Positions 44,265-55,200 of a stretch of 64,000 bases of DNA are shown here, in pieces (within the stretch, counting starts at the first letter, position 1; every line of letters begins with the position of its first letter). The stretch covers positions 312,621,664-312,685,663 of the forward strand of contig NC_081414.1 in NCBI RefSeq assembly GCF_030272615.1, given 5' to 3'. The translations under genes and the position numbers were made by a program. Under the pieces are notes generated by a model. That model ran no database searches. It had not been told where the DNA came from and was given only the letters and a program-made list of their open reading frames with translations. Origin of the DNA: Cryptomeria japonica (Eukaryota; Streptophyta; Pinopsida; Cupressales; Cupressaceae).

Positions 44265-44760
44265 TTGTTGGTGGTCAGGTGGCCAGTGGGTGGCACACCG
44301 GTGGCGGCCAAGTGGCAGGGTGGCGGCCGGGTGGTGGCCCGGTGGTGGAGCGGTGGCCGGCCAGGAAAAAAAAGAGGCGCCCGGGGAGTAGACTATCGGC
44401 GGCTGGGAAGAGGAGCGGCGAGGGCCAGGGTGGAGGGTCGCAGGCGGTGGCGGTGGAAGCTTCCGGCTGCGGTGGGCGCAGGGAGTAGCGGCGGCCGGAC
44501 AACAGTGAGCTGCAGGCGATGGTCCAGGCTGGTGGCTTTGGGCGATCCTCGGCGGAGCAACTGGCGGTGCAGGCGGGCGGCGGTCGGGGAGCATGCAGCG
44601 GTCGGTGAGAGTGGAGACCGAGATCTGCATGGTCGGCGGGGGCCGGAGACTGGGTCAGCAGGGGCCGGAGAAGGATGGAGGGGCCGCCAGCGGGGGCCGC
44701 AAGGGCCGGACTGACAGGTCTGACAGGCCTGTCAGTCCGGTACCCTGCGGTACCCACAAA
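44265..44760. other. GC-rich island inside the nested element
   Basis: About 500 bases that are markedly rich in G on the plus strand, made of GGTGGCC, GGCGG and GGGCC-type blocks, in a window that is otherwise A+T-rich. Four or more frames are open across parts of it because stop codons are rare at this composition. The products are low-complexity Pro/Arg/Ala/Gly strings. It is probably part of the leader of the element. Confidence 0.8.
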
Positions 44761-45162
44761 AAATGTGCCAAAATTTTATTTTTTTTTCTTAAAAAGAAAC
44801 AAACCCCTCCTTTTTTTTTCGCCTTTTTTTGAAAGATTTTTTTAAAAGAAAATTTCGGCCTGCATGCCATAAAAAGGCAAATTTTTGAATTTTTTTGAAT
44901 TTTTTTCTCGATCTGCGTGTCAGGGCCGTACGGTCTGGATCTGAAAAAAATTGCCCCCAGAGGCTCAAGAACCAAAATAGGTTGAATTTTATATGACCAT
45001 AGGAGTTTTCGGGCCTTCTGAGCATGATGGTGAGGTCCGTTTAGGCCCAAAGTGCTCAGAAAAAAAGCTCAAACCCTAGGTACATAAAAAATTCCTGAAA
45101 CCCCAGATCTGCTTCCAAAGCAAAAAATTCTCAAAACAAGAACAGGTAGCTGTAGATCCGGA

Positions 45163-45174
45163 GCTCTAATACCA
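45163..45174 (-). promoter_or_regulatory. tRNA-iMet primer site of the nested element
   Basis: On the minus strand TGGTATTAGAGC, one mismatch from the usual TGGTATCAGAGC, lying a few bases after the LTR end. Confidence 0.7.
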
Positions 45175-45180
45175 TATAGG

Positions 45181-45961
45181 TGTTGAGAAAATACAACACC
45201 ACAGGAGCCTGAAGATCTTCTGCAAGCCGAATAACCTGTTGCAAGGAGAAGCAATGAAGCAAAATCTGAAGAACATACAAAACACAGAGAATATGCTCAA
45301 AAAGAGAGCTCAATATTCACAAAAATATGTAATGTGATTCTTACAATGAAAAGAAAGAACTCAACCTTTAATAGGTCAAGAAACCCTAAAAAGGGAAAAC
45401 CTAGGTTTGCACATAATAATTAATTAAACCAATTAATTATATGCACCTAAAGTTAGCATAAGTGTAAAAGAGATAAAGGGAACTTAAATAATTAAATAAA
45501 GAATGTTTAATTAAGCAAGTAAATAATCAAATACTCTAACACCCCCCCTTAAGCTAGACTTAGGGAGAAGCTAAAACCTAGAACAACTACTAAAAGCAAT
45601 AAAGATGGGTCCCGACAACAAGGCCTGATCAGGTACCCAAATACAATGAAATCTCTATGAACTGGAGAAATAGAGAAAACCACGTGGGAGCAAAACTCTA
45701 CTCCAAAAAGAGATGGAAAAAATATCACTGAAGCATGAAGACCCTGCAAACTCTGTCAAAGAATAACTGCTGATCTGAAGAACATCCACTGAACTAGAAC
45801 ATGACCAGGTAGAGAAGACTGTAATCTGCATGAGTGCCCTCAAATGACACTACTCGAATTAGGAGGCAAACAATGCAAAACAACTGAAATCGAAGATACA
45901 GATGGCATGAGAAACCAAAGCCTGAAGAGTTGATCAATCAAACCACGGAAGCATTAGAACC
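45181..45961 (-). repeat. 5' LTR of the nested element
   Basis: Starts TGTTGAGAAAATACAACACC on the plus strand and matches 42726-43508. The sequence changes at 45962 to the interior of the 9.9 kb element. Confidence 0.75.
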
Positions 45962-48900
45962 TTGTAACCGGTTGGTTATAATCTGGAATAGGTATGCTAA
46001 TACCAAGTTCAAACTCTGAGTAAACCTGTTGCTATCCTTCAATGTTGCTTCTATTCTTTGAATAGTACAGGTGAGAAGATGCATTTTCTCTTCCAGTATC
46101 TTTTGTCTTGGAATAAGTGCCTTAGAGATCTCTTTCTGTAGAGAGATGAGGTTATCCAACTTTGGACTGATTCTGCATTTGAGCTCTTTTGCTTTTCCTT
46201 TTATTCTTTCCTTTTCCTTCTCTAACTTCTCAAATTTCTCTTCAAATCCAGCAATTTCTTGTTCAATAACTAATATTGGTTCAGATGAACCAATGATTTT
46301 GTCAGCTATGTCATTAATTTCCTTTTGCACTTTGTTGATTTCCTTATCGATATCCACTGTCAAAAGATTAGTCTTACAAGTGTCTTTGTACAGTTCTTTG
46401 AACTCCATAATGGTTTTGTTCAGTATCGGTAAGAGGGTATCAATATGTCACGTGCACTTCTTTATTGTTTCTCCAAAGAATTTCTCTTTTTCCTTGTCCA
46501 TTTTCTCCTTAAATGTCTCTTCATTTATTTGGTCTATAGTCAGTATATTGTCGGTTATGTATTTACACAATGTGTCTAACTAACTCAAAGAATCCTTATT
46601 ATCTATATTACACTTGGGTGCAATCAATTTAAGAATGGGTATTGTGTCATCTATAGCCTTATAAGCCAATGCATTATAATCAGTAATTTTCTTAATAGAA
46701 TCTAAGAGTACTTTAGTCACATTTGTTGGTCTAAATTATGTCATAGAAGTACTGGATGACTATCCAATTACCTTAACAATTTCAGTGCTACCGGTAGGAG
46801 TAATTGCTTTGCTTGCCTCGACATTTGGAGGGTCAATTTGTGTTTGCATTTCTATTAGCAAAGGTTTAGGCTTCTCAGTAAATGTCAGTGGCACTGTCTC
46901 TGTGTGTACCTGTTTCTCTGCTTGTGTCTCTACTTGTTTCACAGTGTTGTCAGCCGGTTTTCTCGATTGTACCTTTGCATTGTCCACTACCAGTATCTCA
47001 ATTGGTTTCGTTGTATTCTCAACAGGTTTAACTTGTGTCTCAACCTCAACATGTTCTCCTAGTGATCCAATCTCAACTACAATATTTACCTCCTGAGTAT
47101 CTATGTTCATAGTATACAAAATTTCAGACTCAGGGTTTGTGTCCTCATGTGGTGTTTCCACATTTTCAGAAGCCAGTGTATTGTCAGTTAGTACCAGTGG
47201 AATAACAAAAGGTGGTGGTAGATTGTCTGTCACTTTTATATTTGGTAGTCCACCTACCTTGCCTTTTCCCTTGTCTCTATCCTTTTGGTATACCTTGAAT
47301 GTTTTAGGTCTTTTAAGTTCTTCTTGTTTCTCTTTCTCAACAACGAATATGTCCCATTTATCTATTGTCTCTTCTGAGATTTCATTAATCCTGTTGGCCA
47401 TTAGGCTTACATGTCGGTGTCCGCTAGCAAAGATTGTTCTATTAGCTTCACTGATCAATTCATCAATTCCTCAACTGATTTTACAAGATGTACAACTAGC
47501 AATTTCTCAATCTTTATTTTCTTGTCTAGTTCCATGATAGCTAACCTTTTAGCATCTAATCGCCTATACAAATCACTAGGCAATTCATCTACAACCTTTA
47601 TTAAAACTTTCTTAAAAATATCAAGGTGTAAGATGATGCTATTTTCAACACTTTCTTCCTCCTCATTGGTAAATGTATCATACAATTTGCTTACATTTGA
47701 TAAATTTCCATCATCTGTTATCTCATTTAGTAGGCTGTCAAGTGGAGAAATGACCTATTTTTCCTTTTTCTTTCTAGGTGTCAAATTCTTAGGTGGTGGC
47801 CTCACTGCTTGTTGTTTCTTTCTTGCCTTCTTAGGTGTAGGAGAGGGTACCGGTGAAGGTTTTCTCTTCCTATCTACTCTTTTAAATTTTGCAGGGATTT
47901 CACTGTCTGATGAAGTTCCGACCGGTGAGAGATGAGCTTCTGGTTGTAACCCTTCTAAGTCACTCTCCTTGATACCAGTGATATTCATTATGTTTTCCTT
48001 TATCTCTTTGACCTGCTTGGTTGCACTTCTGATGTATTTCTCTCTTTTCTTCCTTTGTTTTAGTGTTTGTACATCACTCTCTATAGTCTCAGCATTACCA
48101 AAAACTTTTTCTTCCAGTTCTCTAGGGGCTTCAAGTAGGGATTTGGCATATGTTTTAATTATGTTCACATCAGCCTCATATCCCATTTCTGTTACCCAAA
48201 CAGTTCTAGGAAGAATTGACTCCATCCAGATCTCATCTTTCTTGATTACAAAATAAATTTCTTTCTAATACTTGTCTACAATGCTTTGTGGTAATCTCTC
48301 TCTTGTTTTTATTTTTGCCTTAAAGGCTTGGAAATACTCTGTTATTTTGCTGTCCTTGTCTATCCCCATACTGGTGAATATATCTAATAGTTGTTTCCCT
48401 ACCGGTATGTCATAACCAAAGTCTTTCTTGCCTATACTGGGAACCTCTTTTGTAAGATATAGCATTAAGCATACAAGAATATTACCAAAACGGAAAGTAC
48501 TTTTCTTATCTCCTTTGATTTTCTTCAGATTGTCAATCAACTCATCCTTCAACCATTCACATACATCTATCTTAGCTTCACTGTTAACCATATCATATGC
48601 ACTTTTAATACATAGACTGGAAACTGAGTTCAGTCGGTTAGCATGTGTGGTTTTGTATCCTAATATCATGCTAATGAACCTAACATTCTCATCCTTTACA
48701 TCATTAACTCTTAGGGATCTGTTGTCATAAGTTGCACCTGTTAAAGTCATCACTGTGTTATTTGAAGCTTTCTTAGTTTTATCTGGCCTGCTACTGGTGG
48801 ATGGTAAGCCAGTCACTGCCCTAACTACTTCCTTAGTGATTTTATGAATGGATTCAAGCCAAAAGAATTCACCATGAACTCTACTAAGCACAATGCTTAC

Positions 48901-49245
48901 AACTTCCTTAGGAAATTCCGGGATGTCAAGGATTTATACAAAACCTAGGGTCTCAATAACCTTATGTTTGGGTTTCACAACTCCACTATCATCACAGATA
49001 ACATTTTTGTACATTTTCATGATTTCCTCAGAACCTAATTCCTCAATGTGGCAATGTATGTAAATTATAGGGTCTTCTGCTTATGCAACTCCTTTAGGGA
49101 TTTTTAAAAATGCTCCTAAGGTATCATCTTGTTTCGCTACCTCGAGGATAATTTTGAAAACTAGCCTAGGGCATTTAACCACTTCTATAATAGTAGGGTT
49201 TGCAATGAATTATGGAACATAGGAGGAAGCCATTGATAAATACCT
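45962..49245 (-). pseudogene. Large ORF of unknown function in place of pol
   Basis: A single minus-strand coding region of about 1100 codons can be followed from MASSYVP at 49245. About eight stop codons and one frameshift (near 47455) interrupt it, so it is recently dead. Residues 1-220 contain helices (VRAVTGLPSTSSRPDKTKKA); a core reads VCEWLKDELIDNLKKIKGDK followed by KSTFRFGNILVCLMLYLTKE (about 48485-48550), then MESILPRTVWVTEMGY. Next are a basic Pro-rich linker (KRKPSPVPSPTPKKARKKQQ, about 47800-47870), a Thr/Glu/Val-rich segment (46760-47300) and a coiled-coil tail (45962-46420). No catalytic motif of pol is present. The plan resembles the relic at 4969-7764. Its function is unknown. 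Confidence 0.7.
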
Positions 49246-49535
49246 TAATCTGCCTGATAGGTTTGGATGATTGAAAGATCTTGCTTCACTTCTCGCTAAG
49301 GATGCCTTCGCTCGGGTTTTTTGCACTCTTAGGAAATTTGAATGCTCGATGAATGAAAAAGAGGGAAAAACACTGATTTATAATGTATTTTCCTTCAACA
49401 ACCATAATAAATGCCCTTCGATTAAGTGAAACTTAACACATCTACTGGTAAAGAAGAAGTTCATCTTCTTACCATCAATCGAGGGCAAACTTGCATGATT
49501 TTCAACTTGTTGTCATACCCCCAAAAGGTTTTAGT
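49246..49535. other. Spacer between gag-like ORF and unknown ORF
   Basis: About 290 bases without a frame of note. It holds the 5' leader of the unknown ORF and the end of the gag-like frame, whose stop lies near 49536. Confidence 0.4.
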
Positions 49536-50753
49536 TTAGTTGGATGAAGAATCTCTTGTCAGTGGAGTAATACTTTGTTCTACCAGTGAAGGAATAGTCT
49601 CATCAACATTCTGATCTCTTTTTCTAATGCATTGTTTTGAAAATTCTTGCTCTACTTCATCTACCTTCTCTTTTCCTTTCAAACTAGGTCCTTTATTATT
49701 TGTCGATGATGCCTTACTTCTATAAAATTTTGCAATATGTCGAATCTTGTTACAAGCATAACAAGTCACATTGTTCTTCTGAATAACCTTTCCATATCCT
49801 ATGTCGGTATGTTTTCTACATTGATTAGATAGGTGTCCAAATCTTCCACAAACATAACATCTTACATTCATTCTGCAGTTTTCTGAATTATGACCAATTT
49901 TGTTGCATTTGGAACATTGACCAGTGGGTGCATTAGTGTTCTGATTGTTTCTAGATCTACACTGATTTTCTCTATGACGATACTTGTTACAGTTAAAGAA
50001 TTTCCCATTAAATTTGTAAGCATTAGGTTGTCTTACAGGTTTACTGTGATCATGATTGTTTGCAGTACCGGAGTTTTCACCAACTTCAAATCTAATTCCA
50101 TTAGTGTCTCCATTAGGTTTCTGATTTTTTCAGCATATTATCAAGTTCTTTTGAACTTTTCTTGAATTTCTCTTTGTGTTGATTTGCAGTAGCCAACTCA
50201 TTTTCCAAGATTCCCTTCTGTCTCATAAGTTCAGTTTTGTCATTTTGTAAGTGCATCAAATTTGTCTTCAACATATCATTTTCATGACTGAGTCTTACAT
50301 TTTCATTTCTAGCATCATTGAGTCTCCTAGTCAAGTCATCTTCATTCTTCTTTCTATCTTCAATGTCTTTACAAAATCTCATAGTCATATCTTTCATTTC
50401 ATTCCTCATAGCACTGTTTTCTTGCCTCAACTTGTTCACAAGATCATTAAGAGTTTCCTTTTCATCATCATCACTCTGATCTTTTCATAAAGTTCTCTTC
50501 TTTTGTTTCTAGCAATAGTGAGATTTTCTTGAAGTCCTTGAATGAATTCCTGTGCAGTCCTCAGATCATCTTCAAGTTTGATATTCTTCAACTTTTTTGC
50601 ATCAAAGTCTGCAAGAGCTGCTTCCAATTGCTTTCTCAAATTTTCCATCTGTACCGGTGTCAGAATCTCCCTCAAGCTATTAGGCTTTTGAAAATAGAGG
50701 ACCATGCTCTCATACCAATTGTTAGGATTGATGATAGTCCCAAATAGTCCCAA
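49536..50753 (-). pseudogene. Gag-like ORF: coiled coil plus four zinc knuckles
   Basis: The minus strand starts near 50753, 34 bases inside the LTR edge at 50720 if the annotated ATG is used; a later start inside the interior is likely. Residues form a long coiled coil (LRKQLEAALADFDAKKLKNI, then RRLNDARNENVRLSHENDML), with a frameshift near 50437 and another near 50115. A row of four knuckle-like motifs follows (about 50000-49730): one with the first Cys lost (NCNKYRHRENQC), two perfect C-x2-C-x4-H-x4-C (CSKCNKIGHNSENC and CYVCGRFGHLSNQC), and one with the last Cys changed to Tyr (CYACNKIRHIAKFY). The product would be a nucleocapsid-like protein. The canonical Copia gag capsid domain was not identified. 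Confidence 0.7.
50706..50717 (-). promoter_or_regulatory. tRNA-iMet primer site of the 9.9 kb element
   Basis: On the minus strand TGGTATGAGAGC, one mismatch from the canonical site, 2 bases after the LTR end ATCCTAACA. Confidence 0.8.
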
Positions 50754-51537
50754 ATATACTAAGAGGGGGGGAGGGGGGGGGGGGTGAATCAGTATCTAAC
50801 CGGTAAACAGATTTTCTGACCTTATTAAGTATTTTGCATTCCAAAATTGTGTACCGGTAAACAAGAATTAATGCAGTAAATAAGAACAATAAAGACAACA
50901 TAGAAAGCACACCATAATACAAGATTTTTGGCAAGGAAACCCGATGTGGGAAAAACCTTGGTGGAATTTGTGACCCACAATATTCACTCACTGGCCAATG
51001 AATGGATATTACTTACAATAATGTGCCTGCACATGCAGGAAGGCCAACTGCCTAGAGCTCATTGCTCAAATACAAAAGGAAGTCTCACTGACTTACAAAA
51101 TGGATTATGAGAATCCAATATAATGTACTACTACGAAGGCATCTGCTATGCCAGGTTCAGTATCGGTTTAAGCTCATATAATAACCATAAACCCTTATAC
51201 AAAATCTGCCTTGTTATTCGCTCTACATATCCATCATGTCTATCCTCTATCATATATATCTATCAAAATGATCTACAAGATCTCATACTTATATATGAGT
51301 CTATTACAATATGCCATGTCAGCTTACAAAAATATATTACAATTAAATACAAAATACAATAATCAAAATCTTGTCGGCTAGGGTGTCGGTAAACATTATT
51401 GTCGTTGTCGGTGAACTATCTGTCGGTGTAGAGTCTGTCGGTGCCGGTGTCTGTCGGTGCCATAAGATTGCAAGGTTGCCATCAATGACAACACCTTCAA
51501 TCACCTTTAACTACCATTAGAGCGTGCAATGCCAAAA
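50720..51537 (-). repeat. 5' LTR of the 9.9 kb element
   Basis: 818 bases. Compared with the 3' LTR it lacks the microsatellite, has a longer G-run (50762-50783), and its outer end reads GCCAAAA instead of GCCAACA. Confidence 0.9.
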
Positions 51538-51542
51538 CGCAC
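51538..51542. repeat. Target site duplication CGCAC, right
   Basis: Pairs with 41661-41665. Confidence 0.9.
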
Positions 51543-51576
51543 AAATATGAACAGAAAAAAGAGAGAATATATTATT

Positions 51577-51813
51577 TCAATCACAAGATAGTATCCAAAC
51601 TTTTATAGTTTTATGACATGAGAGATGGCCATTGTAAATAATATGCCCTTGGCCTTGGATAGACTTTACATGCTCTAGATCTTGGATAACCTTTTGGTTG
51701 CTCTCATCTGAAGAAGCATGCTTTTTTCGTAATTTGCAGTAATTGTTTGAATGGTAATTGGCCCTTTGAAGGAATACTATCCTAAGTTGAAAAAATGTCA
51801 TATATAAGTGCAA
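51577..51813 (-). pseudogene. Possible 5' exon of the decayed host gene, copy A
   Basis: A 78-codon minus-strand frame includes RANYHSNNYCKLRKKHASSD and ESNQKVIQDLEHVKS. Copy B (about 63240-63400) is recognisably the same but interrupted. A GT lies after ESNQK (CAAAAG/GTTATCC), which could be a donor. It lies upstream of the other exons on the same strand. No family is recognised. Confidence 0.35.
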
Positions 51814-51989
51814 ACTAAATTTAGGAAAACATTGATAATTTGTAGCTGTATGTTATGTCCCTATATAATGATAATATGTCAGATTTTAGTATCTTTTAAA
51901 GTTCTACAACCTGTTCATATATAATGGGAACATGTAAGCTTTTTGCATTGTTATCAAAATATATCTTTGTTGAACAAAACAATTGTTAA

Positions 51990-52380
51990 TAAAATGAAGA
52001 AAGTTTAAGCAAGGTTATTTTACAAAAGTTATAATGCATGTCTTTGCTGAAAACAATATTGAGAATGAAGAAAGAAATTGCTCTTAAAATAAAGAAAGCC
52101 AAAGTGAGGTTATTTCACAAAAGATGAGTCACAAAACTTGCAAACATTTCTTTGCTGAAAATAATGTAGAGAATGAAGAAAGCATTAATTAAGAAAATTA
52201 AGAAAACTAAAGCAAGATTATTTCACAAAAGAATGAATCACAAAAGTTGCAAACATGTCTTTGCTGAAAACAATATACAAAATGAAGAAAACATTTGTTG
52301 ACAAAATGAAGAAAATCCAAACAAGATTATTTCACAAAAGATCAAGATTATTTCACAAAAGATAAAGCTTCACATGTGTA
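51990..52380. repeat. Tandem array, period about 108 bases, copy A
   Basis: TCTTTGCTGAAAA(C/T)AAT recurs at 52041, 52149 and 52258, each in a unit that also has GATTATTTCACAAAAG and GAATGAAGAAA. Copy B has the same array (63505-63910). Confidence 0.8.
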
Positions 52381-52644
52381 ATTTGTACTATATGATAAAA
52401 AAAAAATTGATAAAATGAAATAAAAACCAAAAGAGAAAATTTCATAAAAGAAAATCCAGATACATTTTCTTGCCAAAAGAAATTGTGGAAAAAAAAATTC
52501 CATAATAAAACCCTAAATATCAATAAATTCTCTAGATTTCAATTCATCATTTCATTGAACATTGCCACGGAACTTGAAAAATACATTAACTCCATGGAAA
52601 TACATAATTTGATTAAAATTTAACCGAGTACCAATCCTTTCAAT

Positions 52645-52901
52645 TGTTGGGATGTGAAGCCCAACAGTCACATGACTGTTTACCTTCCCTAGACTCTTCG
52701 TTTAATATTTGACTTAATGCATAAATAGATGTGTATAGCCATGTACTACATTGTGAATTGGTTAATAGATTATTTCCTTGCTTGAGAGTGGACGTAGGCA
52801 TTTGCCGAACCACTGTAAATCGTGTCTCGTGTCTCATTCTTTAATTTTGTTTTTTTCTTTCATGGTTTTATGTGTTTTCTCTGCTCGTTTTTTAACTAAC
52901 A
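52645..52901 (+). repeat. LTR of the truncated element
   Basis: It begins TGTTGGGATGTGAAGCCCAA and ends in AACTAACA just before the primer site. There is only one copy in the window. Confidence 0.7.
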
Positions 52902-52903
52902 AT

Positions 52904-52915
52904 TGGTATCAGAGC
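52904..52915 (+). promoter_or_regulatory. Perfect tRNA-iMet primer site
   Basis: TGGTATCAGAGC, two bases after the LTR end. Confidence 0.85.
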
Positions 52916-52936
52916 TTAGGTAAAGTGATTGAGCAG

Positions 52937-54570
52937 AGATGGAAAGGTAGATAGATAAAGGATTGAAAATTCTCCAGAAGATGTAGAAGTTCGAAGTTAG
53001 AGAAATTAGTTGTTGGTATTGTGGCAAGCGAGGCCACGTAAAAAGAAATTGTTGGTTTCTTGAGAAGGCTAAAAGGTAGCCAAAAGATGAAGACGTCGAT
53101 TCAGTCATTGAAGATTTTCTTGCAAATTTAGACTCGGTGGAGAGTAAAATTGTGCAAGCAAAAGTTTAAACAAAGCATCATGTTCATTGGTGGGATGGCT
53201 GGAAAAAGGAGGAGACTTCGGTTGAAGAAGAAGAGGGTTTGAAGTATTCGTTGTTTGAAGATTTTCTTGATTCAACTGAAGAAGAGGATGTTGAAGAGGA
53301 GGACATTGAAGCGAGTGAGGATGAAGTTGAAGAGGTTGAGACCAAGACTCAAGAGGATTATGAAAAAGAAAAATTTATGAGGTTGAAGGAAGAGAATCTC
53401 CTACTCACCGACAAACTTATTTGTATGGACTAGAAGGTGATGGTTTTGTGTCACATCATGAATATTGAAAAAGATAAATTTGAGAAAGAATGGGATTTTT
53501 CTGAAGAGACCGTATTTTAGCAAGAGGAAAGTGATGGGAAGCTCCTGACAGAGGACTCTTTCCTCAAAAAAATGCATGCTTTGTTGATAGGAAAGCCTTT
53601 CTTTGGTGGAAAGAATCCACAAGAGGATTTGGGGTTCCTGGAGATTGAATATCCCAAGAGCACAGGGATTATAGATCTCACGGAGGCGGGAGAAAGCCTT
53701 TGGCTCAAGGCTGTGCAAGATCCAGTAGACTTCAAAAAGAATGAGAATAAGGTCTCTAAGGAAATTGATTTTCAAAAAGAAAAAGAAAGCGACGATTTAT
53801 TGATGAGGATTGTCAAAGTAGAGGCAAAGTGGAATGCTTTGATTGCACGTGATTGGCATCCAAATGCTACACAGCGAGTAGCACGGGCCTCACACCAGGT
53901 TCCAACTACAGTGTCTACACAGTCTGAGGTTAAATTTGAATCTGCCGGATTGGGGATTGCTCGGTAGCAACTGTAGCATTCTGCATCATCGCAACATGAT
54001 TTTGGATTGGTTAGCAATTAGGATCGGGGTTTGAACCAAGTCTTATTTGTTAATCAGGGTCTTTCTCCTCTTCCAAAACAGTCAAGTAGTGCACGATCTA
54101 GAGCACCAAATGTTTGGGAAATTCATCAAGAAGTGGATCCTTTTGTTGTAAATGAGAACTCGTCTTCAACATTCAAGTGTGCAGAGTTTGTCGCATCGAG
54201 GTTTTCTCAAGCAAGTGTTGTGGACAAGGTTTCTTCTCACAGATGGCAGTCAAGGTTGCCTTTTGAGCAACAGTTTGATAGATTTGACCAGACTCAACAT
54301 TTGGATTCCTTGTGCGATGGTCGAAAGGCATGAGTGGATTTTCAGAGTTTAGGCTCTAGTGTCGCCTGGGAAGATGGGAGGTTTGCTTCGGGACCATGCC
54401 TTGATGTCATGGGGGATTGTGAGAAAATTAATCTAGTACGTAACCTGCCAACTGCAAAGCGCAGAGATTATGTTTTTGTTTCTTTTTCATCTCATGATGC
54501 AGCCTTAGCCCATCCTTTATTCTTTGGAATATTTGGTTGGAGAGGAATCGTTAGATTTTTCAAGGAGTGA
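52937..54570 (+). pseudogene. Gag-like remnant with zinc knuckle and acidic region
   Basis: A zinc knuckle of the form C-x2-C-x4-H-x4-C (CWYCGKRGHVKRNC) lies at 53011-53052. A strongly acidic stretch follows (53239-53433, with STEEEDVEEEDIEASEDEVE) and then a mixed segment with single stops to about 54570. It reads in nearly one frame with about seven stops or shifts. The order knuckle-acidic-tail differs from Copia gag, where the knuckle is C-terminal, so the upstream capsid part may be deleted. Confidence 0.55.
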
Positions 54571-54774
54571 TGTTGGTGGCTCCTCGCTTGTGGTGGAGAA
54601 TTCTTCATTCTTTGGGAGAAACTATTTCGGCAAAATGTGATCTGTCTGAAATAGTGGATCTTCGTGATGTTGATTGTTGCAATCATCTTCATCTTCCCCC
54701 TCTGCAATGTCAGGTTATGAGAAATAGATGTTGAAATCCTCTTCGGAAGATAAATAGGGAGGGGTGTTGGTCTC

Positions 54775-55200
54775 CCCCTCCTCGGGGATTTTTGAAACTC
54801 AACACAAATGGTTCTCCTTGTGGGAACCCCGATCATGCTGGTATTGGCGAAGTCAATCGGGATAGTTCTGATACTGTTTAGTTTATATTTTCTATTAATA
54901 AGGGTCTTCATACTAACAATTTGATGGAGGCTCTTGCCATTTTGTACGTTGTGGAACATGGCTGTCAGCTTGGGTGGAGAAGGATTATTTGTGAGTCTGA
55001 TTCCCAAGTGGTAGTGAATTTGTTGAATAGGCAGACTTTTGAAGATGTTAGTTAGCATTTAGCCTTGGTTGTTAAACAAATTCTTATTTTTTGTGCTTCC
55101 TCGGATTCTATTACTTTCAGTCATATTCCTAGAGAATGAAATGGAGTAATGGATTGTTTGGCCAAATGGGCATCTGATCATGTGCAAGATTGAAACATTG
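54775..55200 (+). pseudogene. Plant RNase H-like (RVT_3 type) domain relic
   Basis: The plus strand reads PPRGFLKLNTNGSPCGNPDH, then AGIGEVNRDS, LMEALAILYVVEHGCQLGWR, ICESDSQVVVNLLNRQ, and ends with FSHIPRE and DCLAKWASDH. This is the order of the RNase H domain found at the C-terminus of plant LINEs and in related host proteins. The first catalytic Asp is Asn (NTNG). Three stops are present. A polyadenylation-like AATAAA follows at 55303. It could be a LINE 3' end rather than part of the LTR element. Confidence 0.6.

Larger units (their letters stand above)
42726..45961 (-). mobile_element. Nested non-coding LTR element with a GC-rich interior
   Basis: Direct repeats at 42726-43512 and 45181-45961 are about 95 percent alike by eye. 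The minus-strand primer site TGGTATTAGAGC is at 45163-45174 and a purine-rich tract lies before the left repeat (43513-43560), so this is an LTR element of minus orientation. The right repeat lacks the last four bases present in the left repeat. No clean target duplication was seen, and both repeats are preceded by ATAGG. The interior (about 1.65 kb) shows no retroviral domain. Confidence 0.75.
41666..51537 (-). mobile_element. Pol-less Copia-type LTR retrotransposon with a large unknown ORF
   Basis: LTRs at 41666-42515 and 50720-51537 (plus strand TGTTAGGATT to GCCAACA/GCCAAAA) are flanked by a 5-base target duplication. The primer site is the tRNA-iMet complement with one mismatch and the purine tract is GCCAAAGGGGGAGAT, which together resemble the Copia SIRE/Maximus group. 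The minus-strand order is 5' LTR, coiled-coil and multi-zinc-knuckle gag (50753-49536), an unknown ORF of about 1100 codons (49245-45962), a nested LTR element, the purine tract and the 3' LTR. There is no protease, integrase, reverse transcriptase or RNase H. The LTRs differ at about 6 percent of sites in a 300-base sample. Confidence 0.85.
51543..52470. repeat. Segmental duplication, copy A, fourth block
   Basis: Matches 63193-64000, where copy B meets the window edge. It contains the exon-like frame at 51577-51813 and a tandem array with a period of about 108 bases (51990-52380). Confidence 0.85.

Noticed and set aside
44172-44757. Several overlapping 150-160 codon frames on both strands
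   Set aside because: They lie in the GC-rich island where stop codons are rare. The products are low-complexity Pro/Ala/Arg strings, open on both strands at once, with no domain.
46071-48256. Plus-strand Ser/Phe/Ile-rich frames (for example 46071-46583 and 47411-47935)
   Set aside because: They are antisense shadows of the Lys/Glu-rich coding region on the minus strand.
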